Shown: one piece after another, positions 1 to 10,557 of the stretch | How the letters are laid out: every line of letters starts with the position of its first letter | Numbering within the stretch: the stretch's first letter is position 1 | Assembly (NCBI GenBank): GCA_947652605.1 | Contig: OX393579.1 | Location: forward strand, 49,420,970 to 49,484,969 | Source of the DNA: Elmis aenea | Taxonomy: Eukaryota > Arthropoda > Insecta > Coleoptera > Elmidae | Direction: 5' to 3' | Length of the DNA stretch: 64,000 nucleotides | Position numbers and translations under genes: made by a program | Notes under the pieces: model-generated | What the model was told of the DNA's origin: nothing | Databases searched by the model: none | The model's input: the letters and a program-made list of their open reading frames with translations, nothing else

Positions 1-424
1 TACTACTGATAATATCCTTTTCGCAATTAACAGATTTTCATGCGTTTATTGGTCGTTTCTAAGAAATCTGAGTTTGTGATTGGTCGAAAATATAAATTTG
101 GAGAGGGAATTAAATATTTTCGTCTTGATAACTTTTTGACGAATTTCGGCGACCAGTAGCGTTACTTTAATATAGATTAAACCACACCCCTAACGCACCA
201 CTCTGACAGTACTCGTAAAATTTGACATAACATACATTTAATTTGACAGGTAGGTTAGGTGAAGAAAATTTTCTGATAAAATATAACTCGTGCATTGCAA
301 ATAATCTATAATTTTTGACAAATCTTCACTCATACAAGTTGAATCAGTTTTTTCAGCTCAACTTGCATTCGGGCACATTTATCAAAAATGATCGATAATT
401 TTCATTGCATTTGTTATATTGCTA
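1..424 (+). repeat. Interspersed repeat family A, copy 1 (cut by window start)
   Basis: This non-coding repeat is shared with 16895-17353 (same strand) and 48277-48668 (opposite strand). Shared landmarks are the opening block with TTTTCGCAATTAACAG, the GGCGACCAGTAGCGTTACTT block, and a tail with TATAACTCGTGCATTGC. The copies differ by scattered substitutions and small indels, so the insertions are old. The left end lies outside the window. No coding potential is seen. Confidence 0.85.
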
Positions 425-747
425 CTGACCGTTGTTTTAAATTATTAAAATAGCCTAAATCTAATTGGTTTAGTATGGATATAAAAAGATCAATTTTAGA
501 ACGACATCCAAGTATAACTGTCCGCGCTTGAATAAGATTAAAATATTTTCCTTGTAATTCATTATGGATGTTCATTAATTGTGAAAACATCTGCTAAGTA
601 AAATATTATGCCTTTGTAACTCAAATAATTACATTCCCATAAGTTCATAAATTTGAAGGAAAAATTGTATAACTTTATCGACCCCCAAAAGACCCCTGAA
701 GGTTCACCGACCCCTACAGGTTCGCCGAACATTTTCAAGATTTCATC
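425..747. other. AT-rich sequence without a recognised gene
   Basis: AT-rich and non-coding in all frames. The last 80 bases become C-rich, with repeated GACCCC and GGTTC-CCGA motifs leading into the small tandem repeat that follows. Confidence 0.6.
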
Positions 748-812
748 GACCCCGTTGAAGTCGATATTGGCCCCGTTGGAGTCGATATTGGCCCCGTTGG
801 GAACCCCTGGTT
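748..812 (+). repeat. Short 21-bp tandem repeat
   Basis: About three units with a 21-bp period. The unit core is CCCCGTTGGAGTCGATATTG and the last unit is degenerate. It lies immediately beside a LINE fragment and may be part of that element's terminal region, but this is inference. Confidence 0.6.
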
Positions 813-824
813 CACTGTTAATAT

Positions 825-1015
825 AATTTTATTTTGCCCTGGTTGGCGATATGCCGTTATACTTACCATGTCTGATGATTTGGCCAAAATACTCGAGCTT
901 TTTCTTCATCTTCTTATTCTTACTCCTTCCTCTCTACCGTTAGGTGTAAGGCTTGCTTTCTCTTCATACTGGTAAATATTTCTGTTTGCTTGTTTAGTTT
1001 CCTCAACACTTTTCC
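825..1015 (-). pseudogene. LINE reverse-transcriptase C-terminal fragment
   Basis: On the minus strand, 831-893 reads KLEYFGQIIRHGKYN followed by a few further residues. This matches the C-terminal region typical of CR1/RTE-like non-LTR retrotransposon ORF2 proteins (a YFGHIIR-type motif). Just upstream on the same strand is the motif CCTTACACCTAACGGTA, which recurs with one change at 20940-20965 beside another LINE fragment. There is no open frame across the whole piece, so this is a short dead remnant. Confidence 0.6.
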
Positions 1016-3118
1016 ACGTTCGTCAATTATCCTTTCAATGACATTTTTAAAATTCTATGATAGGCGCCCACATTTCAAACGCACCACTGCCCTTTACTAT
1101 AAAAGTTAAAAAGCAAAATGTACAAAAGTCGAGGATAATGATGAAGAACATACAAAATAATAAAATTAAGTTTTATAATTAATATAACTCATGGGAACTC
1201 CTTATACTTTTTTTTTTTAAATAATCTACATTTTTGGTTTCTTGATTGCATTCCATTGTAATTAAAAATTCTTCCATTTATATTAATTGTTCGTTGAATT
1301 ATTAAACACCTCGAATATCAAGGTTTATTTATTTATATATTTATCTGCACATCAGGATTGCGCTTAAAACTTATATATAGGCGTTAGAATGTGTTTATTT
1401 GCAGACGAATAAAGCCGCTGTGTACATGTGTTTTACATTTTGCAAGTAAAAGCGTACGAGGAAATAAAACAACAACAAAGAATACGTCGGTTTCGCTGTC
1501 TCTTAAATAAATAATGGAAGAAGACCCGCCTTTAAATACGGAAATACATTTGAGTGAGTGAGTTACAACTAAGGTGTTACACGAAAAAAAGTGTCACCGT
1601 CAACAATGCACGACCGACGTTTAGAATGAAACCGGAAACATTTTAATAACAAGAAAATTTGTGTGTTTGGTTCCTTAAACGACGACAAAAAATAATTTAC
1701 GAGCGATTATGTAATGTCATGTCGCTTAACTACAATTAAACATTTGAAACCACAATAAAATAGTACGGGAACAAAAAAAATTCGTGGCATAAAATATATT
1801 CATGTATTCATGGCCGAACTCCGATTTAAAGGTCTTTTAACCAGTGTAACATGCGATACACAAATTTCGTTGGTTACAGGGAGCAAGTTCAATGTCTTAA
1901 TTATGATTCAGGAGGAATGGTTTTAACATGGGGTGGACACCTAAGGGCGTACCCAGACTTGGAGTTTAGGGTCTTAATGGCTTTAAAAATATCTGTTGAT
2001 TTTTTCATTTGTTTCACAAAGAAATGTGAAAATTAGATAAAACATTTGCCTCCAAGTTTACGTAGGTATTTGATGTTTTTGTACGTTTTGCGAAATTTTT
2101 AGGGGTTTATTGCATAAGACATCTACCTCTGAATCCAACCTTAAACAAAAATTTTGGATCCATTAGTTTTTCATCAATTTATTAATTTGATGTTTAAATA
2201 CGATCCCAGCTAGCTATTCTTGTTGGTAGAGACAACTACTGTGCTTAGAGGATTGTATGTGGGGGGGGGGGCTGCAACGACAATGATAGAGTACGAAACC
2301 AAAAAGTTGGTTACGGCAGGGGTCGGTAAACATTTGTGTTAGGACCAGATAATAAATGTTGCATGCTTTGCGGACCAAAGGGCAAAATAGAGAATAGCAT
2401 AGATAGAGGTAGGTACTTATGCAATTAGAGGAAAAACAAATTTCAATTTTTGTATCGATAAAATACAGTACAGGGTTGTCCAAATACGATGGGTATCTCG
2501 CTTATTATTGAAGATAGAGAAACTGTTAAATTATCAAAAATGTGCAAGTTGCGAAGGTTTTTTAGTTTGTTTTTTAAAGAAAAACAAAAAATAAATAGTA
2601 GGCTGTAAAAAAAACAAACCCCTTTTAAAACTTATCTGGTGCAAGTTACGAAGGTTTTTTATTTGTTGTGGAGATAAACATCGAATTTGGACCACCCTGT
2701 ATATTTTTTAAGGATACATGTGAATCTTTTTTTTTTTGTTGATATATCGCGGAATTAGGGTATCAAAGTTTGTGTTTCCCATCAAAATCGATTGCAAAAG
2801 ATTATCTGTTAACGCTGATATGTAATGAGATTATACGCGTTGTATATTTGTAAATATTTCTTCATATAGATGAGTACTGCCAAATACTGATAACGTAAAT
2901 TAACAAAATCTCAAGCATATTAATTGAAAAAAGGTATAGTTTTTACAAAAACGAATATGTCCAGTTGATTTTTTAAATACGAAGTGGGTTCACAGATAGG
3001 AAATCCATTAGATCTGTTTAAAAAACGTGTTATACTCGTGTTTCTAGTACCATTTTTCGCTTATCTTATATACCGTTTATTAGAATTTATATTTGTTTGC
3101 AAGCATTCATGTAGGTAC
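1016..3118. other. Intergenic AT-rich sequence, no supported gene
   Basis: No open frame of convincing coding character was found. It contains a homopolymer G run at 2260-2270. At 2469-2705 there are degenerate pieces ending in a CACCCTGTATA motif, like the terminal motif of the fold-back elements found later in the window. A short ATG frame at 1514-1561 ends after about 15 codons and cannot be supported as a gene. Confidence 0.6.
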
Positions 3119-3122
3119 GTAC
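3119..3122. other. Target site duplication, left (GTAC)
   Basis: GTAC directly before the LTR start TGTGACGG is repeated directly after the other LTR at 11229-11232. A 4-bp duplication is typical of Ty3/gypsy integrases. Confidence 0.9.
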
Positions 3123-3485
3123 TGTGACGGTCGGTCGAGCGGTTTTCCTTTTTGAGTGTTGGTCGTTGATGTTAAATGGGGGTGGTAGTGTTAGTACGAA
3201 TAATACTAAATGAGGATAACTGTTGTAATTGATTTATTGGTTGTCCTCGTAATAACAATTAGTTGAACTTGATAGACATTTCGAAAGGTTGTATAATTTA
3301 GATAATAATTCGGTTACATAATAAACAATATAAAACAATAGTAAACATGTTACTAGTTTGAAAGCTAGGGACGAAGTCCCTGTATATCTCTAATACTGAA
3401 GGCTAGAGAGTCCAATCTGCAACGCTAGGTGTAATTAATATCCTAGCGGGGCGGCGGCAACTGGAGGAGATAAGTGAACATCACA
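3123..3485 (-). repeat. 3' LTR of the endogenous retrovirus
   Basis: A 363-bp LTR with plus-strand ends TGTGACGG and CATCACA, giving TG...CA ends. By eye it is identical to 10866-11228. On the coding (minus) strand it contains AATAAA at 3233-3238, a candidate polyadenylation signal. Identity of the two LTRs indicates little time since integration. Confidence 0.97.
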
Positions 3486-3496
3486 CTTCCCCTCTT
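3486..3496 (-). other. Polypurine tract
   Basis: On the coding strand this reads AAGAGGGGAAG and directly abuts the 3' LTR. That is the expected place and composition of the plus-strand DNA primer of an LTR retroelement. Confidence 0.93.
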
Positions 3497-3750
3497 AAAT
3501 AAAAAGTTAAACGTAGTTTAATCTTTTTACATCAAATGTAAACAATTACAACATCTTTAAACTTTTAAATTAAAATTGAACATAAGAAATAAAATCAAAA
3601 TTGAATAAACAAGTTGGTTAAATTAATTAATTAGTTTAAAGCATGAAAATTGATAACATAATCAATTGATAAAACCAAAGCATAAGCATAATTAAACAAA
3701 TGAAACTATAAGCTATAAGTGCGACTATTCATACTAAAATGCAACAAAAC

Positions 3751-5701
3751 TTAAAATATTCTACTGCTTCGTCTACCGGAGGGTCGAGCGCCTATTGTGG
3801 AATGCGAAATTTGGTCCTCACGAGGGGTGAGCTGGTGCGATTCTATGATTTCGTCAGAGTTTCGGGAATCAGCACGAGTAGTATCATTCCGATTGTTAAA
3901 AGTTATGCATAAATTTGGTATCATTCCACAACATCGCTTTTCTCCTTTAAACTTACAAACTAACTTATAACAGAGATATAAAACAAACAAAATACATATT
4001 GAATACATAAAATAATAAGTAATCGATGTGGACTTCGATTGAGATGCGTGTCTTAACACTTGATCTGCTATCTCGTCAACCTGAGATAGTTTATAGCTAG
4101 CAACATTTAATTCATCTAAATGAAGTGAGGTTACCTTGTAACCTTTGTTTAATGACAGTTCTGAAATGTTTATGTTATTTTTGTTTTCAATTTCGCAGCA
4201 ATCTAAATCGATATTAAAATTAGGTAGAAAGTTCATAGATAACTCTGATGAAAATGTTCGCTTTGGAATTAATAAAGCTGAACTCGTGTATCCTTTACAG
4301 TAGCTATCGATTTCTATGATTCCTGAATCGGTTAAAATTATGTCAAACGGTACTTTAGCATTCTTGCAGTTTATTACCAAATTTTCAGATTTCGGAATTA
4401 CATATATCCATTTTGTTCCTATTTGAAGTTGATAAAATATAGTTGATTTTAAAGTTACGATTCGAGTGTCGCATATTTTAGGTAATTTGTCTGAGCGGGA
4501 AAATAAAAGCATTTCACATGTATTTACAGTGTTGCTGACAAAAATTGGTTTGGTTTGTTTACAAATTAGTTCATTAGTATTAAAATTTTTACAATTTAAA
4601 ATTTCGTAATCGCTCAACATAAAATAATGCTGTTTAGCATCGCTAACAGCGAAATACTGATTAGAAGGTTGAATGAAAGCATATTTATCGTCGTTATCTA
4701 GTTTTACAGGTAATGGTATAAGTTTATACAAAGAGAACCATTGTTGTTGTATTAAAGGTACTGAAACAATATAAGTTAACCTGGAATTATAATAAAACAC
4801 ATTCAAATTAACAATTCTTAGCAATTCATGTGCACTTTCTATATCTAAAGGTACTACAAAATCTGTTCCAGATGGTAAATTATTTCTTACCTTTTGCAAT
4901 TCATTGATAAACTGAACCGGATTTAAGATTTTAGGATGTAGTATGCCTTTTTGCGCGACTAAAACCGCGTCGATTAACGAATTTATTTCCCTAGAATATT
5001 GATCAGATAAAAATATTAACAAAATTAAATGTTCGTCGATTAATTGTCTTGATTCTAAGATCGATAACTTCTTTGATTCAGTGTTAAAGAACTTTTCAAT
5101 CTTCTTCAAATTCTGGTCTAAAATCTGTTCGTTGTTATTTAAACTAACGATTGTATTGTTAAAGTTTTTAATCGTAACTCGTACGATACTAGATTGCTCT
5201 TTTATTAACGAAACTAACGCTTTTTCGTCATTATTAATTGTAGATATTTTTTCATCATATGACGCAGCGTCGTCTGCGTCCATGGTACCAAACAGGATTT
5301 TGGCTCCTTTACCAATAAAATTTATCAAACCTCTTTTCTTACGTAGGTTACTTTTGTGACCGATAATAATTTCTAATATGTTTTTGTCAATTTGAAGCTG
5401 TTCTACATGCGCGTTCAATAATTTTAGCTGTTTGTCACACATAGTAAAATTTATAAAGAAGTTCTGGTAATCGTAATTAGGGTGCTTGCAATAGCCTTGA
5501 GTTGCAAAAACATATTTCTTTAATAAATCTAACTTAGCAAATAGTAACTTAAGATCTAAATAAGTGATTAAATTCCATTCTTGGTTACTCAGCGACAGTT
5601 TACCAATGCGTTCATAGTATAACCCTGGGGTGTTTTCGAATTTAACATCGTTGTAAAACTCTAGCGTTAAGAGTCGTTGAACCAAGTGGGTAAAAATTAG
5701 T
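3751..5701 (-). CDS. env: Envelope glycoprotein, main exon (errantivirus/baculovirus-F-like Env)
   Basis: A class I fusion-type envelope that would mediate membrane fusion and particle exit or entry. Counting from the first TTG codon (5685), the open frame has 644 codons. Residues 115-118 are a furin-like RKKR followed by a glycine- and hydrophobic-rich stretch with LFGTMD, the arrangement seen in errantivirus Env and baculovirus F proteins. Heptad-like leucine and isoleucine spacing follows. A membrane segment lies at about residues 555-579, with a basic and polar cytoplasmic tail of about 65 residues. There is no ATG at the N-terminus. The frame overlaps the last codons of pol, and a pyrimidine-rich tract ending in CAG at 5704-5702 is a good splice acceptor, so this exon starts at 5701. 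A spliced leader exon (10558-10574) fits in phase and supplies the start. No break is seen. Confidence 0.93.
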
Positions 5702-8700
5702 CTGTAACAGAAGAAATGTATGGTTTTAGACGATTTTTGTGAACTATCTTTAATTTTCGTCCTACTTTAATGGTAACATTGCAGTTCGAATTTATTTCGA
5801 TGATTTCATACGGACCTACAAAATATTTGTCTAATTTTTTACTTTTACCTTTATGTGTAGCTTCGCTTGTAAGCAATACTAAATCTCCTATCCTTAAATC
5901 ATATTGAACAATTTTATTGTCATAATTATACTTATATTTCTCCTTACATTTTAGAAGATTCTCTCGAGCTAATTTGTTACACGTTTGTAACTTGATCTTC
6001 AAATTATTTACATAATCTTCATGTGAATAGATAAACTTGGGATCGCTTGATAGACTTGTCGGAAGAATTGCCTTTTTACCAAAAATTAGTTCAAAAGGGG
6101 TAAATTTCGTAGCTGAATGAGGGGTCGTATTATAAGCAAAAATTGCAAAATCTAGCCACTTTGGCCAATCAGTTTGATCGGATTTGATGTAATGTTTTAA
6201 GTAATCGGCTAGCGTTTGATGGGACCTCTCGAGAGCGCCATTTGACTGAGCATGATAAGCTGATGTATTTAATTTAGAAATTTTGAGAAGTTTGCACACG
6301 CGCTTGAACACGTCACTCATAAAATTCGTTCCTTGGTCAGTTAAAACATACTTAGGTGTTCCAAATTTACATATAATATTTCTAACAAAAATATCGGCAA
6401 CTGTGTGCGCCTCCTGATTAGGCAAAGCAAAAGCTGCAGAAAATTTTGACAAATCGTCTTGAAAAGTAAGAACATATTTTTTTCCGTTTTCAGATAATGG
6501 TAGAGGACCGACTATGTCTAAAAACACCTTTTCAAATGGTTCATTGGAGGTGGTAGTGATTTCCATGGGTATTTTCGTTTTCCTTCTACTTACCTTATTA
6601 ATTTGACAACTACCACATCGTTTGACATAGTTTTTTATATCCTTCTTCATGGAAGGCCATACGAACTTATTTTTAATTTTCTTAAATGTTCGGTAAAAAC
6701 CAGAATGACCACCTACTGGGGTGTCATGATATTCCTTCATAATTTGTTGAATTTCGTCTGGATTTGTTATATTTGTTATTTCATTTTTGCAAACTGTTAC
6801 TACAATATCGGAATCTTTAAATATGTAACGTAAACTGGTTCTTAAAAATTCGTTATCACGTTTACTGTACAATTTCGATATCGCGACCTTATTAACCGAA
6901 TCTTGTAAAAGTTTTTCACGTAAAATTACAAGTTTATCAAATAAAATTTTCTGATCTAATTGATCGTGGCAATGTTCAGTTACGAATAAATAATATATAT
7001 TATAATTATCTTTATTAAATAATATAACTTCGTCTAAATTACGGTTTTCAAAATATTTCGCATTTTTAAATTTGTCATTAAATAACTTGAAATCGCTATT
7101 AAGAAATAGTGATCGATTTTCCATATGCATGTCTTTTGATGTTATACAGATGATTGAAAAATCTCGTGAAACTTGAGAAATAGAAATATTTTCTTCCTTA
7201 ATATTTTTGTTAAAAATGATATGACCTTGCTGGTAGTTTAGAAATTCAGTATACAAATTATTGGATTGATTTACACAAAATATATTGGAATTTAGCGGAT
7301 CTGCAATTTTGATTCGACTTAGAGCGTCAGCATTTTCATTCTTTTTGCCCGATCTGTGAATAATTTCGTAGTCGTACTCTTCGAGTTTTAATCTCATTCG
7401 CATTTGTTTTGAACCTAATTCTCTAGAACCAAATAAGGAAGTGAGACATCTATGATCGGTTATAAGCTTAAATTTAACGCCAAAAATATATGGTCGAAAA
7501 TGTTTGACGGCCCAAACAATAGCTAAAAGTTCTTTTTCCGTTGTATTGTAATTAATTTCAGATTTACTTAAGGTTCGACTCGCGTAGGCGATTGGCTTAT
7601 CGCTACCGAGTTCGCCTTGTGATAAAATAGCTCCGATAGCAAAGTTGCTTGCATCGGTGGTAACTACAAATTCTTTACTAAAATCTGGGTACTGTAATAA
7701 TGGCTCTGAAATTAATATTTCCTTTAAAGTTTCGAAAGAATGTTGCTGTAAACTTGACCATAAAAATTCAGAATTTTTCTTTAACAGTTTGGTTAGCGGT
7801 TTAGAAATCTTGGAAAAATTTGGAATAAACCTCCTATAATAACCTGCTAAACCTAAAAAGCTTTTAATCTCCTTTGCATTAAAAGGAGTCGGAAAATCTT
7901 TAACAGCAGAAATTTTTTTGGGATCAGGACGTATTCCTTGATCTGTAATTAAATGACCTAAGAAAATTACTTCCTTTCGTAAAAATTCGCATTTGAAAGG
8001 ATTAAGTTTTAAATTATGTTTGCGAAATCGCTCAAAAATATTCGTTAATTTCCGATTGTGACTTTCTAAAGATTCTGCGTAAATAACTACGTCGTCCATA
8101 TACACGAAACAATGTAATCCCTGTAAACCGGCCAAAACAGAGTTCATCAACCTTTGGAACGTTGCTGGAGCCCCCTTTAGTCCGAAAGGCATAGCCTTAT
8201 ACTGATAGTGAGAAAAACTGGTACTAAACGCAGTTTTCGGAGCGTCAGTCGGGTCCAGAATTATCTGATGAAACCCGGAAGTAAGATCCAGAGTTGAAAA
8301 ATATTTACAACTCCCTAACTGATCAAGGATATCGACAATGTTTTGCAAGGGAAAGGCATCACCGGTAGTAATACTATTGAGTCCACGAAAATCCACTACC
8401 ACTCTCCACTTTACCGTACCAGAAGCGTCTAACTTCTTTGGTACCACGAGTAAGGGTGCATTGTAGGGACTATTGCTAGGCTCAATAATACCATCGGCTT
8501 CTAGTTCCTTCATTTGTCGTTCGATCTCCTCCTTGTGACAATGAGGGATCCTGTACGGCTTTACGTTAATAGGATTATTGTGAATTGTCGGAATTTTATG
8601 CTGAATTGCACTGGTACGACTTAACTTATCACCAGGCAAATGAAATATATCGTTAAAATCATTACAAATAGAAACTAAACTTTCTCTTTCTTCAACATTT

Positions 8701-9596
8701 AAGTGATTTATACGTAATTGTGACTCTAAAATTTGAATACGCTTGCCTTCGTAATTAGAACCTTGGGCTTGAAAAGAATTATTTGTTTGAGAACCACTGA
8801 TATCAGAAAAAATTTGCACGTTGCAAGACTGTGAATGTTCCGTATAATTTGCATCATTATAATATTTTTTATCACTGTACGGTTCTAAGAAAATATCAGG
8901 GGTATTAATTTCAACTGTAACTTCGTTTAAATTAAGAACGCTTACTCGAGCTTTCTTGCTCTTACATCTTACTAAAGAGTTTGATAAAAACACGTTGGAA
9001 CTCAATTCTACAGACTCAGATATACCTTCAAAACCGTCTGTACAATCTTTGTTTAAAATGTTGACCTCTACAATAACTTGAGAACGAGGCTGTAATAAAA
9101 TAACTTCAGACTTACTGCACAAAGATAATTTAGAATCACCCACACAAAATAATTTGCTTTCGTAATCTATCTTTGCATTATAATAACTTAGAAAATCATT
9201 CCCGATCAAACCTTTATGAGAAATTGGAAAATTGTCCTTGACAATCTGGAATATAAATGGGAATGCATGACCATCCGTACATAAATTAAGTTTGCATGTA
9301 CCAAGGGTTTCAATAGAATTTTCTGTAATACCCTTTAACTTCAGAATTTTAGCAACATCGCACACGATGTCATCTTTTAAAGAACTCACTTTTATGAGAC
9401 TAACATCTGCACCAGTATCGATAATAAAAGAGCTAGGATTATCGACGAACTCCTCGACATAAAAATTAGTAGAATTTGGAGAATTCGAGAGAGTCAGAAT
9501 TTGGGTACAGACACAATTTGTTACTGCATTTAATTTGTTGCGGTTTTTAAATTCGTTGCGGTCTTTGGCGTTCCGCCCACCGAAGACCAATTCTCG
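5697..9596 (-). CDS. pol: Pol polyprotein: protease, reverse transcriptase, RNase H, integrase
   Basis: Replication polyprotein of the element, about 1,300 residues and open throughout. Residue numbers here are from the TTG codon at 9590. The aspartic protease has DTGA at 58-61. Reverse transcriptase has TLDLTSGF (D435) and YMDD at 497-500. RNase H has TTDAS (D646), E685, TDH (D712) and a further aspartate at D755. Integrase has an HHCC zinc module (H955, H962, C992, C995) and a D,D35E core (D1025, D1085, E1121), followed by a C-terminal basic region. There is no ATG. The frame is -1 relative to gag and stays open back to the slippery heptamer at 9596-9602, so it is most likely made as a Gag-Pol fusion. 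The domain order PR-RT-RH-IN is that of Ty3/gypsy elements. All catalytic residues I can check are present. Confidence 0.97.
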   Translation of the reverse strand, partial: RELVFGGRNAKDRNEFKNRNKLNAVTNCVCTQILTLSNSPNSTNFYVEEFVDNPSSFIIDTGADVSLIKVSSLKDDIVCDVAKILKLKGITENSIETLGTCKLNLCTDGHAFPFIFQIVKDNFPISHKGLIGNDFLSYYNAKIDYESKLFCVGDSKLSLCSKSEVILLQPRSQVIVEVNILNKDCTDGFEGISESVELSSNVFLSNSLVRCKSKKARVSVLNLNEVTVEINTPDIFLEPYSDKKYYNDANYTEHSQSCNVQIFSDISGSQTNNSFQAQGSNYEGKRIQILESQLRINHLNVEERESLVSICNDFNDIFHLPGDKLSRTSAIQHKIPTIHNNPINVKPYRIPHCHKEEIERQMKELEADGIIEPSNSPYNAPLLVVPKKLDASGTVKWRVVVDFRGLNSITTGDAFPLQNIVDILDQLGSCKYFSTLDLTSGFHQIILDPTDAPKTAFSTSFSHYQYKAMPFGLKGAPATFQRLMNSVLAGLQGLHCFVYMDDVVIYAESLESHNRKLTNIFERFRKHNLKLNPFKCEFLRKEVIFLGHLITDQGIRPDPKKISAVKDFPTPFNAKEIKSFLGLAGYYRRFIPNFSKISKPLTKLLKKNSEFLWSSLQQHSFETLKEILISEPLLQYPDFSKEFVVTTDASNFAIGAILSQGELGSDKPIAYASRTLSKSEINYNTTEKELLAIVWAVKHFRPYIFGVKFKLITDHRCLTSLFGSRELGSKQMRMRLKLEEYDYEIIHRSGKKNENADALSRIKIADPLNSNIFCVNQSNNLYTEFLNYQQGHIIFNKNIKEENISISQVSRDFSIICITSKDMHMENRSLFLNSDFKLFNDKFKNAKYFENRNLDEVILFNKDNYNIYYLFVTEHCHDQLDQKILFDKLVILREKLLQDSVNKVAISKLYSKRDNEFLRTSLRYIFKDSDIVVTVCKNEITNITNPDEIQQIMKEYHDTPVGGHSGFYRTFKKIKNKFVWPSMKKDIKNYVKRCGSCQINKVSRRKTKIPMEITTTSNEPFEKVFLDIVGPLPLSENGKKYVLTFQDDLSKFSAAFALPNQEAHTVADIFVRNIICKFGTPKYVLTDQGTNFMSDVFKRVCKLLKISKLNTSAYHAQSNGALERSHQTLADYLKHYIKSDQTDWPKWLDFAIFAYNTTPHSATKFTPFELIFGKKAILPTSLSSDPKFIYSHEDYVNNLKIKLQTCNKLARENLLKCKEKYKYNYDNKIVQYDLRIGDLVLLTSEATHKGKSKKLDKYFVGPYEIIEINSNCNVTIKVGRKLKIVHKNRLKPYISSVTD
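5702..5716 (-). promoter_or_regulatory. Putative splice acceptor for env mRNA
   Basis: The minus strand reads TTTCTTCTGTTACAG just before the end of pol. This is a pyrimidine-rich tract followed by CAG. The exon start at 5701 leaves a single base before the env-frame codons, which matches the two bases left over at the donor at 10558. Confidence 0.8.
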
Positions 9597-10525
9597 TTTA
9601 AATTTTTGTCGGATTTACGTTTTTCTTCGTTGAACTTTCGCTTTCGACAATCGGATATGTGATGCCCATATTTTTTACAATAATGACAACTAACGTTTTG
9701 ATTAGACCTAGGAAAATTTGAGGAAGATGGACCAGCGTTATTTGAATCAAATTTTCGTACAAACTCTTGTTTTACATTTTGGGTATCCATTCGTTTAGAA
9801 GATTTTGAATAACATTGAGCCGCGATGTGGCCTGATTTTTTACAATTAAAACATTTAAGTAAATTATTTTGGTTTACCTTTTGATATTTAAAAATTTCGT
9901 TTTTACTAAGAACTTCACGTTCTTCAGAAACAGCTAAACTTACTGCTTCCTCGAATGTTTTGGGATCGCGCGCCTTTACTTGAGTAATTATCGGATCTTT
10001 TAAACCTAGCACGAAAACATGGCGGGCTTGCTTTTTCAACAAATTTTCGTTAGCTTCTTTTACATTTTCATCGTTTTCGCCTAAAGTAACGCTGTCAATG
10101 AGCCTTTCTAGAATGCTTTCAACACGACTAGCAAAAGACATGACATCCTCATTATAATTTTGACGACACGAATGAAGTTCCAATTCCCATTGACCGTGGG
10201 AACGTTTTTCAGCAAAAATTTCTTCTAAATGAAGTCTTAATTGATTCCATGTATCAAACGTTCGATGTTTCGTTAATTTATACGCGCGTCCGGTTAATTT
10301 TAATTTGATAAGTTCGAAAAGAATGGATCGATCATCGGGTTTACAAAGTTTAATTGCTGATTCGCAAGTACTTATGAATTCGGACAACATTTCTCGACTA
10401 CCGTCGAAAACCTTGAGTTGCTTTTCCAGCAATTCAATTTTTAAATAAGTAGGCATCGTTAAAACAGTTGAATCAAACGATTCACTTGAACTTAAATTGT
10501 CGGTATTACTTAGAACAGAATTCAT
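9530..10525 (-). CDS. gag: Gag polyprotein with two CCHC zinc knuckles
   Basis: Structural capsid/nucleocapsid precursor of 331 residues. The open frame continues three codons further upstream to a TTG at 10534, but the first in-frame ATG is at 10525 and is the likely start. Residues 60-150 look like a retrotransposon capsid domain, including a WELELHSCRQ stretch that resembles the usual Gag pattern. Two CX2CX4HX4C knuckles lie at residues 225-238 and 280-293, followed by a lysine- and arginine-rich tail. The frame ends about 21 codons past the slippery site, giving Gag its own C-terminus when no frameshift happens. It lies downstream of the env splice donor, so only unspliced RNA expresses it. 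Confidence 0.95.
   Translation of the reverse strand: MNSVLSNTDNLSSSESFDSTVLTMPTYLKIELLEKQLKVFDGSREMLSEFISTCESAIKLCKPDDRSILFELIKLKLTGRAYKLTKHRTFDTWNQLRLHLEEIFAEKRSHGQWELELHSCRQNYNEDVMSFASRVESILERLIDSVTLGENDENVKEANENLLKKQARHVFVLGLKDPIITQVKARDPKTFEEAVSLAVSEEREVLSKNEIFKYQKVNQNNLLKCFNCKKSGHIAAQCYSKSSKRMDTQNVKQEFVRKFDSNNAGPSSSNFPRSNQNVSCHYCKKYGHHISDCRKRKFNEEKRKSDKNLNENWSSVGGTPKTATNLKTATN
9560..9588 (-). promoter_or_regulatory. Predicted stimulatory hairpin for gag-pol frameshifting
   Basis: On the coding strand GGTCTT at the 5' side pairs with AAGACC at the 3' side (6 bp). Inside it GGCG pairs with CGCC around a GAA loop (4 bp), with a 5-nt bulge on one side. It starts 7 nt after the slippery heptamer, the usual distance for such structures. 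Pairing was judged by eye; no folding energy was calculated. Confidence 0.75.
9596..9602 (-). promoter_or_regulatory. -1 ribosomal frameshift site (UUUAAAC)
   Basis: On the coding strand the heptamer TTTAAAC sits in the gag frame as T TTA AAC, the exact X XXY YYZ phasing of a classical -1 slippery site. Slipping one base back enters the pol frame, which has no stop from here on. A 7-nt spacer then leads to a potential hairpin at 9560-9588. Confidence 0.9.
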
Positions 10526-10555
10526 AGGCCTCAAAATAACATAGAAAATACACTT

Positions 10556-10557
10556 AC
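10556..10557 (-). promoter_or_regulatory. Putative splice donor for env mRNA (GTAAGT)
   Basis: The minus strand reads TATATGTAAGTG, and the consensus donor GTAAGT begins at 10557. It lies between the leader ATG (10574) and the gag ATG (10525). The stop codon of the small leader ORF overlaps the donor (TAA within GTAAGT). Confidence 0.8.

Noticed and set aside
5081..5359. 92-codon plus-strand frame inside env
   Set aside because: Shadow of the env frame on the opposite strand.
10534..10534. Gag start at TTG three codons before the ATG
   Set aside because: An ATG at 10525 is in frame and sits just after the leader ORF. A non-ATG start is not needed.
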